From Aquatica leii (Eukaryota; Arthropoda; Insecta; Coleoptera; Lampyridae): a stretch of 64,000 nt of DNA. The stretch covers positions 166,300,882 through 166,364,881 of the forward strand of contig CM069433.1 in the NCBI GenBank assembly GCA_035610365.1. The letters run 5' to 3'. A program made the translations under genes and the position numbers. The notes beneath the pieces were generated by a model, which saw only the letters and a program-made list of their open reading frames with translations, was not told the origin of the DNA and ran no database searches. Positions 23,645 through 34,789 of this stretch are shown here, piece after piece; the stretch's first letter is position 1; the number at the start of each line of letters is the position of its first letter.

Positions 23645-24480
23645 TGAACATCAAATATGGCATCGTTAAATTAGAATATTTTAGAGACTTATGGCCGGCG
23701 GGATTAAGTAGTGACGGGCAATTTGTAACTTGTAATTTAGCATTGTTGTATTTATTTCGTTTTATTTAAGATCACCTCTTTACTCCTCCATTAGGGTAAG
23801 TACCAAAATTACTACTTTTTGGCTCTAATATTTGATAACTTTTGTTTTTTTAAATTTAAATTTTTCTAATTTTTCTGATTTTTTTGAAGATTTGCCTCTA
23901 ACTGTCTTTGTTATTTTAATTGTAATTAGTTTTTAAACTTAGATAGTAGTTAGTTAAGGTTGCTTTGCATCGCTAACCTTTCTATGTTTTTTTTTTGTTT
24001 TTATTCAATGCGAAACTTATCCTATCGCTTATTGCTTTGCTTAGAATAAGACTTACTATTAAGAAGAAATTTGATGTGGACGATCCCCATTTATTAAAGC
24101 GAGTATTAAAGATTATTTTATTTAATTTTAAATGCTGCGTGTGTTGCCTAACTTACCGGAATAAATCAAATTTTAGTTTTTGTTTAGAAATATTTCTAGT
24201 TTGTATAATTTGCGGTCTTTACATTTTACTTGTAGAAAAAGAATAGTTAATTTGTAAAAAGCTGTTATTCTGACGGCCTTCGCGATTTTTTTTTAAATGT
24301 AATAATTACAGATTTTATTGTAATACACTCTAATAAAGTAAGTTCTATATAGGGTGCATTCAACAAGAAAGGACTTTTGGTTGGCAAGATCCAGAAGCCC
24401 CCATTAAGCTAAAAACCTTCCTAGCACCCTTTTGATTTTCCTTTTTTTTTAAATTTTGATTTTACATTTTGAGTTTCCCA
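23645..24480. other. A+T-rich stretch, no recognised gene
   Basis: One low-complexity open frame (23995-24246) is unlike any known family. A small inverted motif AGGGTGC...GCACCCT lies near 24,352-24,431. No gene is supported. Confidence 0.45.
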
Positions 24481-25784
24481 AATAATCACGAATTAGTTTT
24501 AACATACTTAGTGAAACTTACGACCGTCTCTATTGAGCTCAGTAATGATAAGAGGGCAGAAGGAGAGAAAAAAGAGTGAGTAACGAAAGATGGGTTTAAG
24601 GGCAAGAAAGAATAAATAATTAGGTAAAAAGTGTAAAACCGTGGTGAAAAAGTATAAAACTGTGACGAACAAGTTAGATTAAGAGGAATAAACAGTACAA
24701 TCGAAAAGGTCAGTGATAAAAGATAACTTCCTACATTAATAGAAATTATTGCATTTAATACGAAATTAAAGGGAAACCACCACAAGTGGGACGTGGTAAA
24801 CACAAAAAGAAAGAAAAGAAAGTACCGAAGAATAAAAAGGAGAAAAGAATGAATAGAAGAGAGAGAGAAAGAAAGAGAGAGAGAGAGAGAGAGATAGGAA
24901 GAGGAAAAGGGGAGAAAACAAATATTTGGAAAAGGGAAGAAAACAATAAGATCACCGGCCATTAAAAAGGTAACGGAGGAAAACGAAGGACACAGTTCAA
25001 TAACAGAAAGACGAAAGAGAAAAGAACAGAAATAAATGGAGGAACTAGAGGAATTAATAAGAGAGACGATGAAACAGATGGATAAAGCATGCAAGGAATA
25101 AGGCAAGAAATCAAAGAAACAAAAGAAGAAGTGGGAGAAAGGGAAAAGAAGTGGAAGAAAGATAAAAAGAACTGGTAGAAAAAATAGAAAAACTTGAATA
25201 AAAAAACAGAGGATGAGGAAAGATGAAAAGGAAGAATAATATTGTAATAAAGAGGTGAAAAAGTAAAGAACCACAAAAAGAATTAGTATTGATGCTGGAA
25301 GAAAAATTAAACGTAAAAGTAAAAGTTAAAAAGTGACAGTGTTAAATACAGAGAAGGAAAATGAGATGGTGGTAGCGGAAATGGGAGGATGGGAGGAAAA
25401 GCAGAAGCTAATAGCGGAGAAGAAAAAATTAAGGAACACAAGAATCTATATAAATCACGATATGAGAGTACAAAGAGAAATAATGAACGGAGCGGTGAAA
25501 AAAAGAGTGGAAGCAAAAAGAGTATGGGTATGATACTGGAAAATGGTGATAAATGGAGAAAGATACATATGAAACGACAGAGACAGGTAGCTCAGCAGAG
25601 ACAGGGGAAAGAAAATGGGTAATGAAACGGCAAAAAATTAAAGGGTAAAGGGAGGCGACAAAAAATTAAATGTTGACGAAATGGCAAAGAAAAGAAATAA
25701 TGAGTTATGGAAAGTCAAAAGACCAAGAAAGAGGAATAAAGGAAAGTAAGGAAGAAGCACAGGAGGAGATGAGTGAGCTGAGAG

Positions 25785-26420
25785 TATTGTTTTGAAACGT
25801 AGCGGGAATAAAGAACAATGAACATGATTTTTGGGAGACATGGATGGAAAAAAAGAATTAGAGTGATGGGAAAAAGAGTTGCCGGAAGAATTTGAGTGGC
25901 TGGTGCCACGTGCAAAAACAGAGAAAAGTAAAGGGAAAGCAAAAGGGGTGTAATAACGAGAATAAGAAGAAAATGTTTGAGTCAGAAAGAATAAGTGCGA
26001 CAGAAAAGAGGAATTGTAGAGAGGAACATACGGTGAAAAAAACAAAAATAAAAATAGTGACTGTTTATAGCAGTAAAATGAAAGAGACAAGAAAGAACAT
26101 AGAAGAAATAATAGAAGAGAGGCAGGATATATTGATAATATTAAGAGAAATAGGGGAAAACACAAGAAAGGAAAGGAACGGAAAAGAGAGAAACAAAGGA
26201 CAAAGTGATGAATAAAGAGGGAGAAGAACTGCTAGAAATGTGCAACGAAAAGGGGTGGGAAATAATGAATGGAAACATGTACATAAAAGAAAGAGGAGAA
26301 TCAATAATAGATTTTGTAATGACAAATAAAGAGGCTGGAGAAAAGATGAATGAATTTAAGGTGGAAGAAATGGTGTAGGAGTCAGACCACCAACTACTGG
26401 AATTGACAATGGAAGGCAAA
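25785..26420 (+). pseudogene. Purine-rich LINE endonuclease domain
   Basis: The segments in order are NVAGIKNNEHDFWE (start of the apurinic-like endonuclease, normally WNVAGIxNK), LSGWCHVQKQRKVKGKQK (equivalent to the W..A.r..KGRa.GG strand), IKIVTVYSSKMKETRKNIEE and EERQDILII (normally followed by GDFNARTG, here altered). Then come LLEMCNEKGWEIMNGNMYIK, ESIIDFVMTNKE and ESDHQLLELTME. The catalytic SDH motif is retained in the last segment. Several frame changes separate them. The domain would nick genomic DNA for target-primed reverse transcription. It is not functional. Confidence 0.7.
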
Positions 26421-27074
26421 GAAAGAGAAGAGAGAAAAAAAGATGAGGAGTACATAACGAAAAAAGAAGAGCATATAAAGAGGGAATAGGGAAAACGATA
26501 TGGGTAGGGAAGGGATTACAAGAGAATGTAGAGGAAATAATAAAGATGATGAAGAAAGCAACAGAGAAAGTCAGATTTAGAAAGTAGAAGCAGGAGAAAA
26601 CAGGATAGAAGAAATGGTGGGATAGAGAATGCAAGGAGGCAAAGAAAACTTTAAGACAGCACAAAAAAGGGGAAAAACATGCAAGAGAAAGAAGGAAGAA
26701 AACAAAAAAAAACAAGAGGATCAGATCGAGGGAAAAAAACAGAAGATGTATGGACATACCTAAAAAGAAAAAGGAAGAGACAATAGACGACAAGAAAAAT
26801 ACAAATAAAAGAATGAAAAAAATATTTTAAGAACATGCTGAGAAGGGGGAAGGACAAAATCAAAAAGGAGAAGAAAGGCAAAGAAAAGAAGTAGTAGTAA
26901 GACTGGAAGAAGAAGGTAGAGATAAAATAAACGAAGAAGAAGTAATAGAGGCAATAATGAATGTAAATAGAAGGCGGCAGGAGAAGAATGAATACAAGGC
27001 GAAGAGTGGGTGTACGGGGAAAAAATGTAGCAAAAAGAACGACGAAAATAGTAAATATAATATGAAAAGAGGAA

Positions 27075-28005
27075 GGATTCCCGGAGAGATGGAGAGAAGG
27101 AATAACACGCCCGATACAAAAGAAGACAGAATAGAAGTGAAGAATTACAGAGGGGTGACATTATTAAGCACGGCATAGAAATTATATGCGACAGTGCTAC
27201 AAAAACAAACAACCAAAACCAGAAGGAAATAGGGAAAATGATATATATTGGAACACTATGCTGTTCGTAGAATTAAAAGCCACTTTTGACAGAGTGAACA
27301 GAGAAAAACTGTAGGAATACATGAGGAGAAAAAAAAATAAATTATAAGATTAATACAAAGAATGGAAAAATTTTACAAAGAAACGAAGAGCAGGGTGAAA
27401 ATGAATGAAGAGGAAAGCGAGAAATTTGTTACAAAGAGAGGGTTGAGACAGGGATGGCCACTGAGTCCAAGCCTGTTTGCAGTATATACGGGGGGGGGGG
27501 GAATAGCAGTAGGGAAAGTGAAAGTGTGGTCGGTAGCGGATGCGGATGACATAGTGTTGGTGGTTAAGGAGGAAAAGGAAATGAAGGAGACGATGATGAC
27601 GCTGGAAAAATACATGAAAAAAAAAAAAAGAAATGGAAGTAAATAGGGAGGAAACAAAAGTAATGGTATTTAGAAAATAAGTGGGAAAAAAAGAGAGGGG
27701 TGGAAATGGAAGGAGGAGGAAGTGCAGCAAATGAAGGAATTCACATACCTGGGTTACACGATGAAGCAGGATAATAAAGAAGGGTAACACATAAAGAAAA
27801 GGGTGAAGAAAAGAAACAATGTAGAGTGTGTGGAAAATGTTGTTTGGGGTAGACATAGAAAAAAGAAGGCTGCTGTTTAAAAAGCTAATAAAAAGTGTGG
27901 TGATATAAGGGTGGGCGGAAATATGGGGATGGAAAGAGTATAAAGAGGTAAAAAGGATATAAAAAATACTGGAAGTGGGTATTAGGGCTAGATAGAAAAA
28001 CACCA
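27075..28005 (+). pseudogene. Purine-rich LINE reverse transcriptase
   Basis: Motifs in order are KNYRGVTLLSTA (RT motif 1), LFVELKATFDRVNREKL (motif A, the first catalytic Asp in FVDLKAAFD-like context, here ELKATFD), RGLRQGWPLSPSLFAVYTG (motif B, GxRQGxPLSPxLF), and SVADADDIVLVVKEEKEM (motif C). In motif C the canonical YADD is DADD: the two catalytic Asp residues remain but Tyr is lost. A run of 12 G at 27,490-27,501 lies between B and C and probably replaces lost sequence. The later segment VLGLDRKTPGYIIKEEV is typical of the family's post-RT region. Several stops and frame breaks. Confidence 0.75.
27490..27501 (+). repeat. Run of 12 G
   Basis: An uninterrupted G12 lies inside the LINE RT domain, in a window that otherwise has very few G runs. 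It is likely slippage, or possibly an assembly or base-calling problem. Confidence 0.8.
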
Positions 28006-28189
28006 GGGTATATTATAAAAGAGGAAGTGCAGGCAGAAAAATTAAGAGTAGAGACAAGGAAAAGAGCTATAATACACAAGGAAGAACTGAGGAAAAGAAC
28101 CGAATGCAAAATACTACAGTAATGTTGGAAACAGATAAAGGGAGAAAAAGTGAAGTACGGGCAGGATGGCAGAAGATAATATTATTAAA

Positions 28190-28647
28190 GAAACGGGTAC
28201 GCAAGAGAAGAAGTAGAGAGATTAAGGGAAGAGGGAGTAGGGGTAAGAGAGGAAATAATAAGGACCGATAAGGACATAAAAAAACAGAAAAGATGGATAA
28301 AGTTACAAGAAGCCCGATATAATGTGAATGATAAATATATCAAGGGAGAAGGGGTTCCAGAATATCTAAAGAGGAAAGGGAACAAAGGCAAGAAGAAAAA
28401 AATGTTAGCAAGGTTCAGATGTGGGAACGAACAGTTAAGTAAATACTGGAGAAAAAAGGAAGAAAGGATGTGCAGACTATGCGGAGAAGAAACGGAGGAC
28501 TTTAAACACATTATGAATGATTGCAGGGAGTTAAGAGAAGAGGTTAAGAAAGTAGAGGAAATCTTAGAAGAAAACGGAAAAGGAGCGGAGTGGATGGAAG
28601 AAGTATGGAGAAGGAGGAAACACCTAAGAGGAGAAGAGGAAAAATGA
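28190..28647 (+). pseudogene. Purine-rich LINE C-terminal region with CCHC-like finger
   Basis: The open part (28324-28647, 107 aa) reads VPEYLKRKGNKGKKKKMLAR then FRCGNEQLSKYWRKKEERMC and RLCGEETEDFKHIMNDCREL. It contains C-X2-C-X8-H-X4-C spacing, the C-terminal zinc finger of many LINE ORF2 proteins. Upstream, NGYAREEVERLREEG continues the same frame region. The stop at 28,645 looks like the natural ORF end and is followed by a short A+G-rich 3' UTR. Confidence 0.75.
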
Positions 28648-29953
28648 AAGAGAAAAAAGTGCAAATACATGTAAAAAGAATTAAAATGTAAAAAAAGGGT
28701 AAAATCGTAAATAAGGGAAACACGGATCACTTTGTAACACATAGGTGATCAAATAAAGATAAACTATTAAATACAGTCTACTATATTTGTGAAACTCAAA
28801 ACAACATTTTTCCTGCAGCTACATCTAGTGAGTATTTTAACCTTCTGGTATTACAACTCGAATTTTTGTTATTCAATGTGCATGTGAACGGAAATTTTCA
28901 AATTTGCGCCGACTCAAAACATATCTTAGATTGATGATGTCCAAAAGACGTCTTAATAATGTCGTTATTCATCACGCATATAAAGAATGGATATTTAACT
29001 TAGATATAAACAGCCTTAGATATAAATCAGACTGCAGTTCGGAGAAACACATTTTCTTTGCATAATTATAAATATTATAGTGGGCACGTTTACTGATATT
29101 TATGAATAACGTTTTTTGCATCTAGTATATCAAAAACTCTGTTAATCTCTAATACAAACTTTAGTTTTTTTAATATCTATTTATTACTAAAACCGATATC
29201 AAACTATATATTAACGTTAAAGTTCTGTTTAAACATTTAAAGAGTTAAGATTCTAAAAAAATATCTCATTGACGTCACAACTATTTTTTAAGTAATTGAT
29301 GACATAATTGTAATAATATTTATTAATTTATCAGATTTTTAAAAGGTTAACAAAGTTAATATACATAATCAAGAAGTTAAAAAACAATAATTTAATTAAG
29401 TTTAAGTATTAGTTCAGTATATTAAAACATTGTCTATCTTATTCTTTTGTTTTTGACAAAAAATTACGTTTCGATCAATAACGAATTAGAACACAAACCA
29501 ATCGGTTAATTCTTCATCTACGTTTGCAGTTGACAGTTCAAGCCGTTTATACTACAGTGGCACAAATATAAAGAATGATTCTGATAAAATTAAATCCAAA
29601 GAACGATTATTAACAGTATAAATAAGAAAATAAAGCACGACTGATATAGTAACTACAAATTATTTTAGTCAACGTATGTAAACGAAAAACAATATAAAGA
29701 CACAAAATATTCTGTGTTTAATAAATAGGGTAATGCATAAGTGATTCATGTGAGTTGATGCTGTATGAAAGCTCCCTACATCAAATCATTTTAATGAACG
29801 TAGTGTTTTAAAATGCATACATTGTACATTTTGATGCTAATTCGCCTTTGTGACCAAAAGACTTTATTAAATCTAAGTGAAAATAGAAAACCAATGTAGT
29901 TAATATAATTATATAATTATACACGTTGTTGGTAAAGTCAAATACAATCTTAC

Positions 29954-30071
29954 CTCTCTTTCTACATTGTAATCTCCTCCTATACTTCCCAAGTATTATT
30001 TGGTTTGCAACGGGTTTTCCCATGGAGAACTCCACAATCTTCATCATGCAGCACAACAATATTACCAGCAT
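29954..30071 (-). other. Possible short coding exon ending in a splice donor
   Basis: On the minus strand an ATG at 30,071, preceded in frame by a stop, opens 39 codons starting MLVILLCCMMKIVEFSMGKP. It runs to AGAAAGAGAG followed by GTAAGA, a good insect 5' splice donor. The start is hydrophobic and could be a weak signal peptide; RKR near the end resembles a dibasic processing site. Codon content is less A+T-biased than the surroundings. I do not recognise the protein. Chance is a real possibility, because no partner exon was found. Confidence 0.2.
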
Positions 30072-33053
30072 GTCTTTAACGATGAAACATTAAGCCCATT
30101 GTTTTTCCTTAACATTAATCACGTAATATCAATTCGCACTAAGCATCTGTTTTTTTATATAAAACTTAAGAGCACATATAAACAGTTATCACACGAATAG
30201 ACACAATTTACTGACTACAATTTGTTCCTATCAAGTTATCAAAGCTTCCATTCTGTAATTGTTAAACAGGATATGACGTTTTGACAACACATCCAGCCAC
30301 ACAACCGCTGCAGCTAACGTATCAAGCAACTATGTTTTATATTTGTATTAAAATAAAGACGTCAAAAACTGCCAGCATGCATACACATTGTATGCTTTTT
30401 TATCTTTCATACCGATTTACCCTTCATATGGCTTCTGCTTTTCTTTCTAGCTTTCCAATAATAGTACTAGGGGTTAATTTATTACTATTGTAAATAATCT
30501 CTTTAATACAAACAACAAAGTGCTAAGTAAATTATGTACAAGCGTTTACATAATAAGAAGTTTGTTAAGACTAACATATGATAAATAATTAGATTAAGCG
30601 TCCAATTATCAAAACACCAGCAAGTGTTCCATATAAATAAATTAATTGTCACATGTGTTCATACTTTATAGTCATCGTAATTAGGATTAACGCACAATGT
30701 TAAAAAATAAATAACGTAAATTTCATATACATACTTTTTACTTATAGTGCGTTTAAATACGTTATGTTATGTATGACTTAGGCTTGCTAATTTTAACGAT
30801 TCAGTTGATTTCAAATGAATTGACTTCATCTGTTTTTTTTTAATGCAAATGTGTTGATGCTCGTATTGAAATATTGAAAAGATGTGCGACCTTATTCAAA
30901 ACATTGATACTTAGTCTGTATACAAGTCTCTTTCAAATACTAAGTACGTCTTTTGCAGTTAATGTATTCATTTTATGACAAATATCAGTAGTTTACCAAA
31001 GCAAAAAAAAACTAAATAGGTACAAATTGTGTAAATATAATATTCAAATTTCAATACTTGTATACGATTTAAAATAAAACAGCGTTAATAAAAACTGTAT
31101 CAAAATTATTACAGTAAACTGAGCTAATATGCAATGACAAAACACATTAGTTTAGTTAGTTAAAACCACAATAACGAACGCTAACGGTGAATATTTAAAA
31201 AAAAATGTATTGTGCACCAAGTTTCAATACAAGAAAGTAATTGCAATTTTAGTTAAATTCTAAAGTTCCATTTCTTTTATAACGACAACAATGTGTGGTT
31301 TCAACAAGACGGTGTCACTTATTATTTAATTACTTTTTGTATAAACAATTTGGTAAAAAATAATTTAAAAAATTGATTGTTCATTATTATATATTTTTAT
31401 GCTATTGCTTGATGAATGAATGAAGTTTACGATGACTATTCTGAATCGATTTATTAGTTATGGTATATAATATATGTTATTTATCAAAGTAAACAGTATT
31501 CAATCAAAAGCATTGTAAAAATTGCTGGCAAAAGAATTGTGGCATGTCAAAATACAAGAAGCAATCAAGAAGTAATTTTTCATTATTAACCACAACATTT
31601 ATACTTTAACAAGCTTAAGAATATTTAATCTCCTTTCATTTTATTTATTTTTTGCCAACTAATATACGCACTATATAAAACAAATGCTTTGATTAAAACA
31701 AAACACTAAATTTTGACACTATTTAATGAAAAAAATCTAAAGATCAAAATAATAAAACAAGCAGTTCTGATTTTTGGTTTATAAAAACATAGATAGGTAT
31801 GTTCCTAAATATGATTTATAAGCTTAGTAAGGAAGTTTTATTAAAATAATTTTTGTTTGTCTGAAATAAAACTTTAATTTAAAAAAAAATCATAACGCAA
31901 TAAGTTAAGATTTTGAATTAAAATAATTTTACAAAGAACGTCATATTGCGTATAGGTACTACTTACTACAAATACATCAATTACTAAATTAATAATATAA
32001 ATAGAAAACTAAGTGTATGTATTTTTTTAAGTTTTTAAAAACGTAAAGACTGTGATTCAAAAATTTTAATAATACGTATAGAAAATCCGGCATTGATGTT
32101 GTGTTGTATAACCATTTTGAAGTAAAACTGGACAAAAATAAGCGGATTGTAATGATGCTGTGTCACGATTTTATTGTATTTTGTGCACAAAAGAAAGCTT
32201 TTTAGCACAAAATGTTTTATAAAAAATATTCTCTAAATATTACTTAGGTACAGAAAATAAATTAGAAACAAAAATTATGTTTTATTAGTGTAAGTTTAAA
32301 TAAAACATAGTTGCTTTAGTATCGATTGTCATTAAATTTAAAAAAAAAAGTAAATACTAAAATTGAAACTAATTTTTTTTGACTAACGCTTACTCTGTTT
32401 CTAACATCAAAATGGACGCCGTTAGTTCAACGCGCCAAAACAATGACTAACGCATACGTACACGTGGCACTTTCTTTTATTACTCAAAGGCACAAAACCC
32501 CCTTTTCAGTATTAATAAATAAAACGCACTTCAGCATTAAATTAATTATTTAACGAAATTAAACTTTAGAAATTTAATTTCATTGACTATAGTAGAATAT
32601 GGCGGTAATGATGCCGAGTACAACACGAGTTCACTAAGCGAGGGAAAGAGTTAAATTTGTGCACACGTCTCTAACAATGTCTCTAAACTAAGTTTTCACA
32701 TACGTTCCCGAGGGAATAATGATTCAGTAAGCTACATACTAGCGCAGTTTTGTCTCTGCTTGCATACGTATCACTTAAAATAGGTTCATCTTAAAATAAT
32801 ATTATGAACCGGCGAACTAAGCGGGAGATGTTTTAATTGTTTTATTAGTAGTAATATATGATTGGTTGATTATTTTTAACGGTAAACAAATAATTAGAAT
32901 AGAATTTTTAGCGGACTACTTCCTGCTGAAATAAATATTTGAAAATATTGTTGAATAACGAATTAAAAAATATTCTTAGTTTTTAATTTAACAACAAATA
33001 ATTATTTTTGTTGCCTCTTTATATTCAAAATTTTCTTTCTTCTTCTTATTTCT

Positions 33054-33101
33054 GTTAAATTAGTCGTTCAAAAAAATTTGTTCTTGAACGACTAATTTAA
33101 C
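33054..33101. repeat. Perfect 18-bp inverted repeat hairpin
   Basis: GTTAAATTAGTCGTTCAA at 33,054-33,071 is followed by a 12-nt spacer and its exact reverse complement at 33,084-33,101. No T-run or gene next to it suggests a terminator. It may be a small palindromic mutation or the remnant of two inverted ends. Confidence 0.85.
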
Positions 33102-34286
33102 AACCCTTTAGCTCTTGATCCCAAGTGTTTCAGATTAGTTTCGACTGTACCGTCTCCTCCACTTAGTTAACTGCTATGTAAATGTCTTAAGAACGCACCT
33201 TCTTCTGTAGACTCAATTTACATTTTTACTGATTGGTGGTGATTGCTACAAATTACTTAATTTTCGTAACAACTTTGAAGAGTACCTACTTTAATGGTTC
33301 ATTGAAGAAATCATCAGTCACGTTTATTATGTAGCATAAACGAAGATATTTAGGTTTAAAAATTAAATAAATGTATTTATAGCCTAAAATGTTTGCTTCT
33401 TAATATCCAAATATAAAACTATAAACAACACAAGAAAGAAATAAAAGAATTCATAAAACTTAAGAAATATTGGTCATACCGCAACAGCCAAGTATAATGA
33501 AAGGGGATGTCGTAAACAGTAGTGTTTATGCAATCTGCTGTTTTGTTTATTGAGATGAAAACATTGTTTTTTTTAGTTATTACATATTAATATACCACTG
33601 TAGAGGCACTAGAGATTTGAGAAATCCTTTTATACTTCAGGAACAACAGTAAGTAACTGCATTTAAATTTTCTTTAACCTGTAATTATTCTCTTATTTAT
33701 TTTTTTAGTTTTTATGTTTAAGGAACAAAATAAAAGCACAAATTTATTGTAAACTTTATAAAAACTTAAAAAAAAAAATAAGAAAACTTTTGATATGTTT
33801 AATATTTTAATAAGAAAATCTTTAAAAATGCTTACAGTTTGAAACAACGAAAAGATAATCACTTGTTAACAATACATAGTGTAAAAAAGTGGAAACAACC
33901 GGAGGCGTGTGTAACAAAAACAAAAACATACAAAAAGGATGTTAAAGATATGATCTCTGAAATTCTCATCATTGCATACCACAACAATAAGTTTAAGTAC
34001 AAACAAATCAAAATTTGTAGTGATCGAAACTTACAAAATTACATTTTGATATAACTATCCGTCTTTACAGTTCAAATGTGATTTATCTGCTGCCCACAAA
34101 TTATTTACAATAACAACAATCGTTCTGTATACGGATGTTGATCTGAGATCGATTCATCAAAGAATTGATTTTTCTAATCGATCTTATAAATCGCTCTCAG
34201 AGATCGTAATTCAATTTTTACTTTCTTATAACAAAAGTATAGGGTTCTCCTGAATCATAAAAATGTATTTTTGACAAAAAAAATTG

Positions 34287-34306
34287 GTGTCTGTGTGTGT
34301 GTCTGT

Positions 34307-34374
<68 letters not shown>
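34287..34374 (+). repeat. (GT)n microsatellite
   Basis: A GTCT/GTGC-interrupted start leads into pure GT to 34,374. It is followed by TAACGATGTACCCACGATAA and a segment with CTTGAAATTTGGTATGGAG. From memory, such a microsatellite followed by this kind of flank occurs repeatedly in insect genomes, so the tract may be part of a transposon. Confidence 0.9.
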
Positions 34375-34376
<2 letters not shown>

Positions 34377-34379
34377 CGA

Positions 34380-34785
34380 TGTACCCACGATAACTCTCAA
34401 AATAAACGTCCTAGTAACTTGAAATTTGGTATGGAGTTGGTTTTTTATATTCTCTCGGTTTTATCAAAAGAAACCGAAAGTGGGCGTATTCGCCATTTTT
34501 AACAGTTTTTCTTATATAATTTTATATTATTCGAATTATTTTTACAGTTTCCTAACAATTTATTCAAATAAAATTTTTTTCTAACATTCACAAATATAAT
34601 CCAGGTTCGAATCCTGCCTGCGACGATTTTTTTAAGAAAAAAACTCCATATCTTGAAGAGAAAGCAAGATACGTTAATAATAATAATTTTTACTGACTTA
34701 TTAAACGGGAAAGCAAATATCGAGGCGCACAAATATAGGGGTTAGTCGATATAACAACACAAGAAGTTTAAAGTTCAAGCAAATA
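34380..34785. other. Repeat-like flank of the microsatellite with a tRNA B-box-like site
   Basis: No gene. GGTTCGAATCCTGCC at 34,604-34,618 matches the RNA polymerase III B box, but there is no A box at the right distance upstream. It may be the tail of a truncated tRNA-derived SINE or chance. Confidence 0.3.
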
Positions 34786-34789
34786 TTGG

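Larger units (their letters stand above)
24490..28772 (+). mobile_element. Purine-rich LINE, nearly full length but decayed
   Basis: The plus strand is strikingly A+G-rich throughout, so the minus-strand frames are Phe/Ser/Leu-rich shadows. In order: a Lys/Glu-rich coiled-coil ORF1-like region (24.5-25.65 kb), an endonuclease (25.78-26.42 kb), a reverse transcriptase (27.07-28.0 kb) and a C-terminal zinc finger (28.4-28.65 kb). The 3' end is near AAATAAAGATAAACTATTAAA (in part), just before 28,772. From memory this LINE type, with WALGLDRETPGYIV-like and RMCRxCGEE motifs, is frequent in ants and other insects. I do not fix its clade. An imperfect GTGAAACT pair (24,510 and 28,788) could be a remnant target duplication. 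Confidence 0.8.
28775..34285. other. Long A+T-rich stretch, almost no recognisable features
   Basis: Apart from one possible exon (29,954-30,071, minus) and a perfect hairpin (33,054-33,101) I see nothing to annotate. Open frames at 30,000-30,200, 30,281-30,493 and 33,674-34,054 have no family motifs. Confidence 0.5.

Noticed and set aside
24352-24431. AGGGTGC...GCACCCT as ends of a tiny transposon
   Set aside because: The 7-bp match is short, the interval is only about 80 bp and there is no target duplication.
24486-28742. Many long minus-strand open frames rich in Phe, Ser, Leu and Pro (for example 262 aa, 217 aa and 185 aa)
   Set aside because: They are the complement of the purine-rich LINE coding strand; a strand with few purine-rich stop triplets on its complement gives long spurious frames. 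No domain is present.
24509-28795. GTGAAACT as target-site duplication of the purine-rich LINE
   Set aside because: Only 8 bp match, the flanking bases differ and the 5' boundary of the LINE is not defined; kept only as a weak remark.
30000-30200. 66-aa plus-strand frame MVCNGFSHGELHNLHHAAQQ...
   Set aside because: It is opposite the possible minus-strand exon, begins without a suitable context and matches no family I know.
34218-34400. 60-aa His/Thr repeat protein
   Set aside because: It is a translation of the (GT)n microsatellite on the minus strand.
34604-34618. tRNA gene at the GGTTCGAATCC site
   Set aside because: Only a B-box-like motif is present; no A box, anticodon arm or acceptor stem can be drawn.
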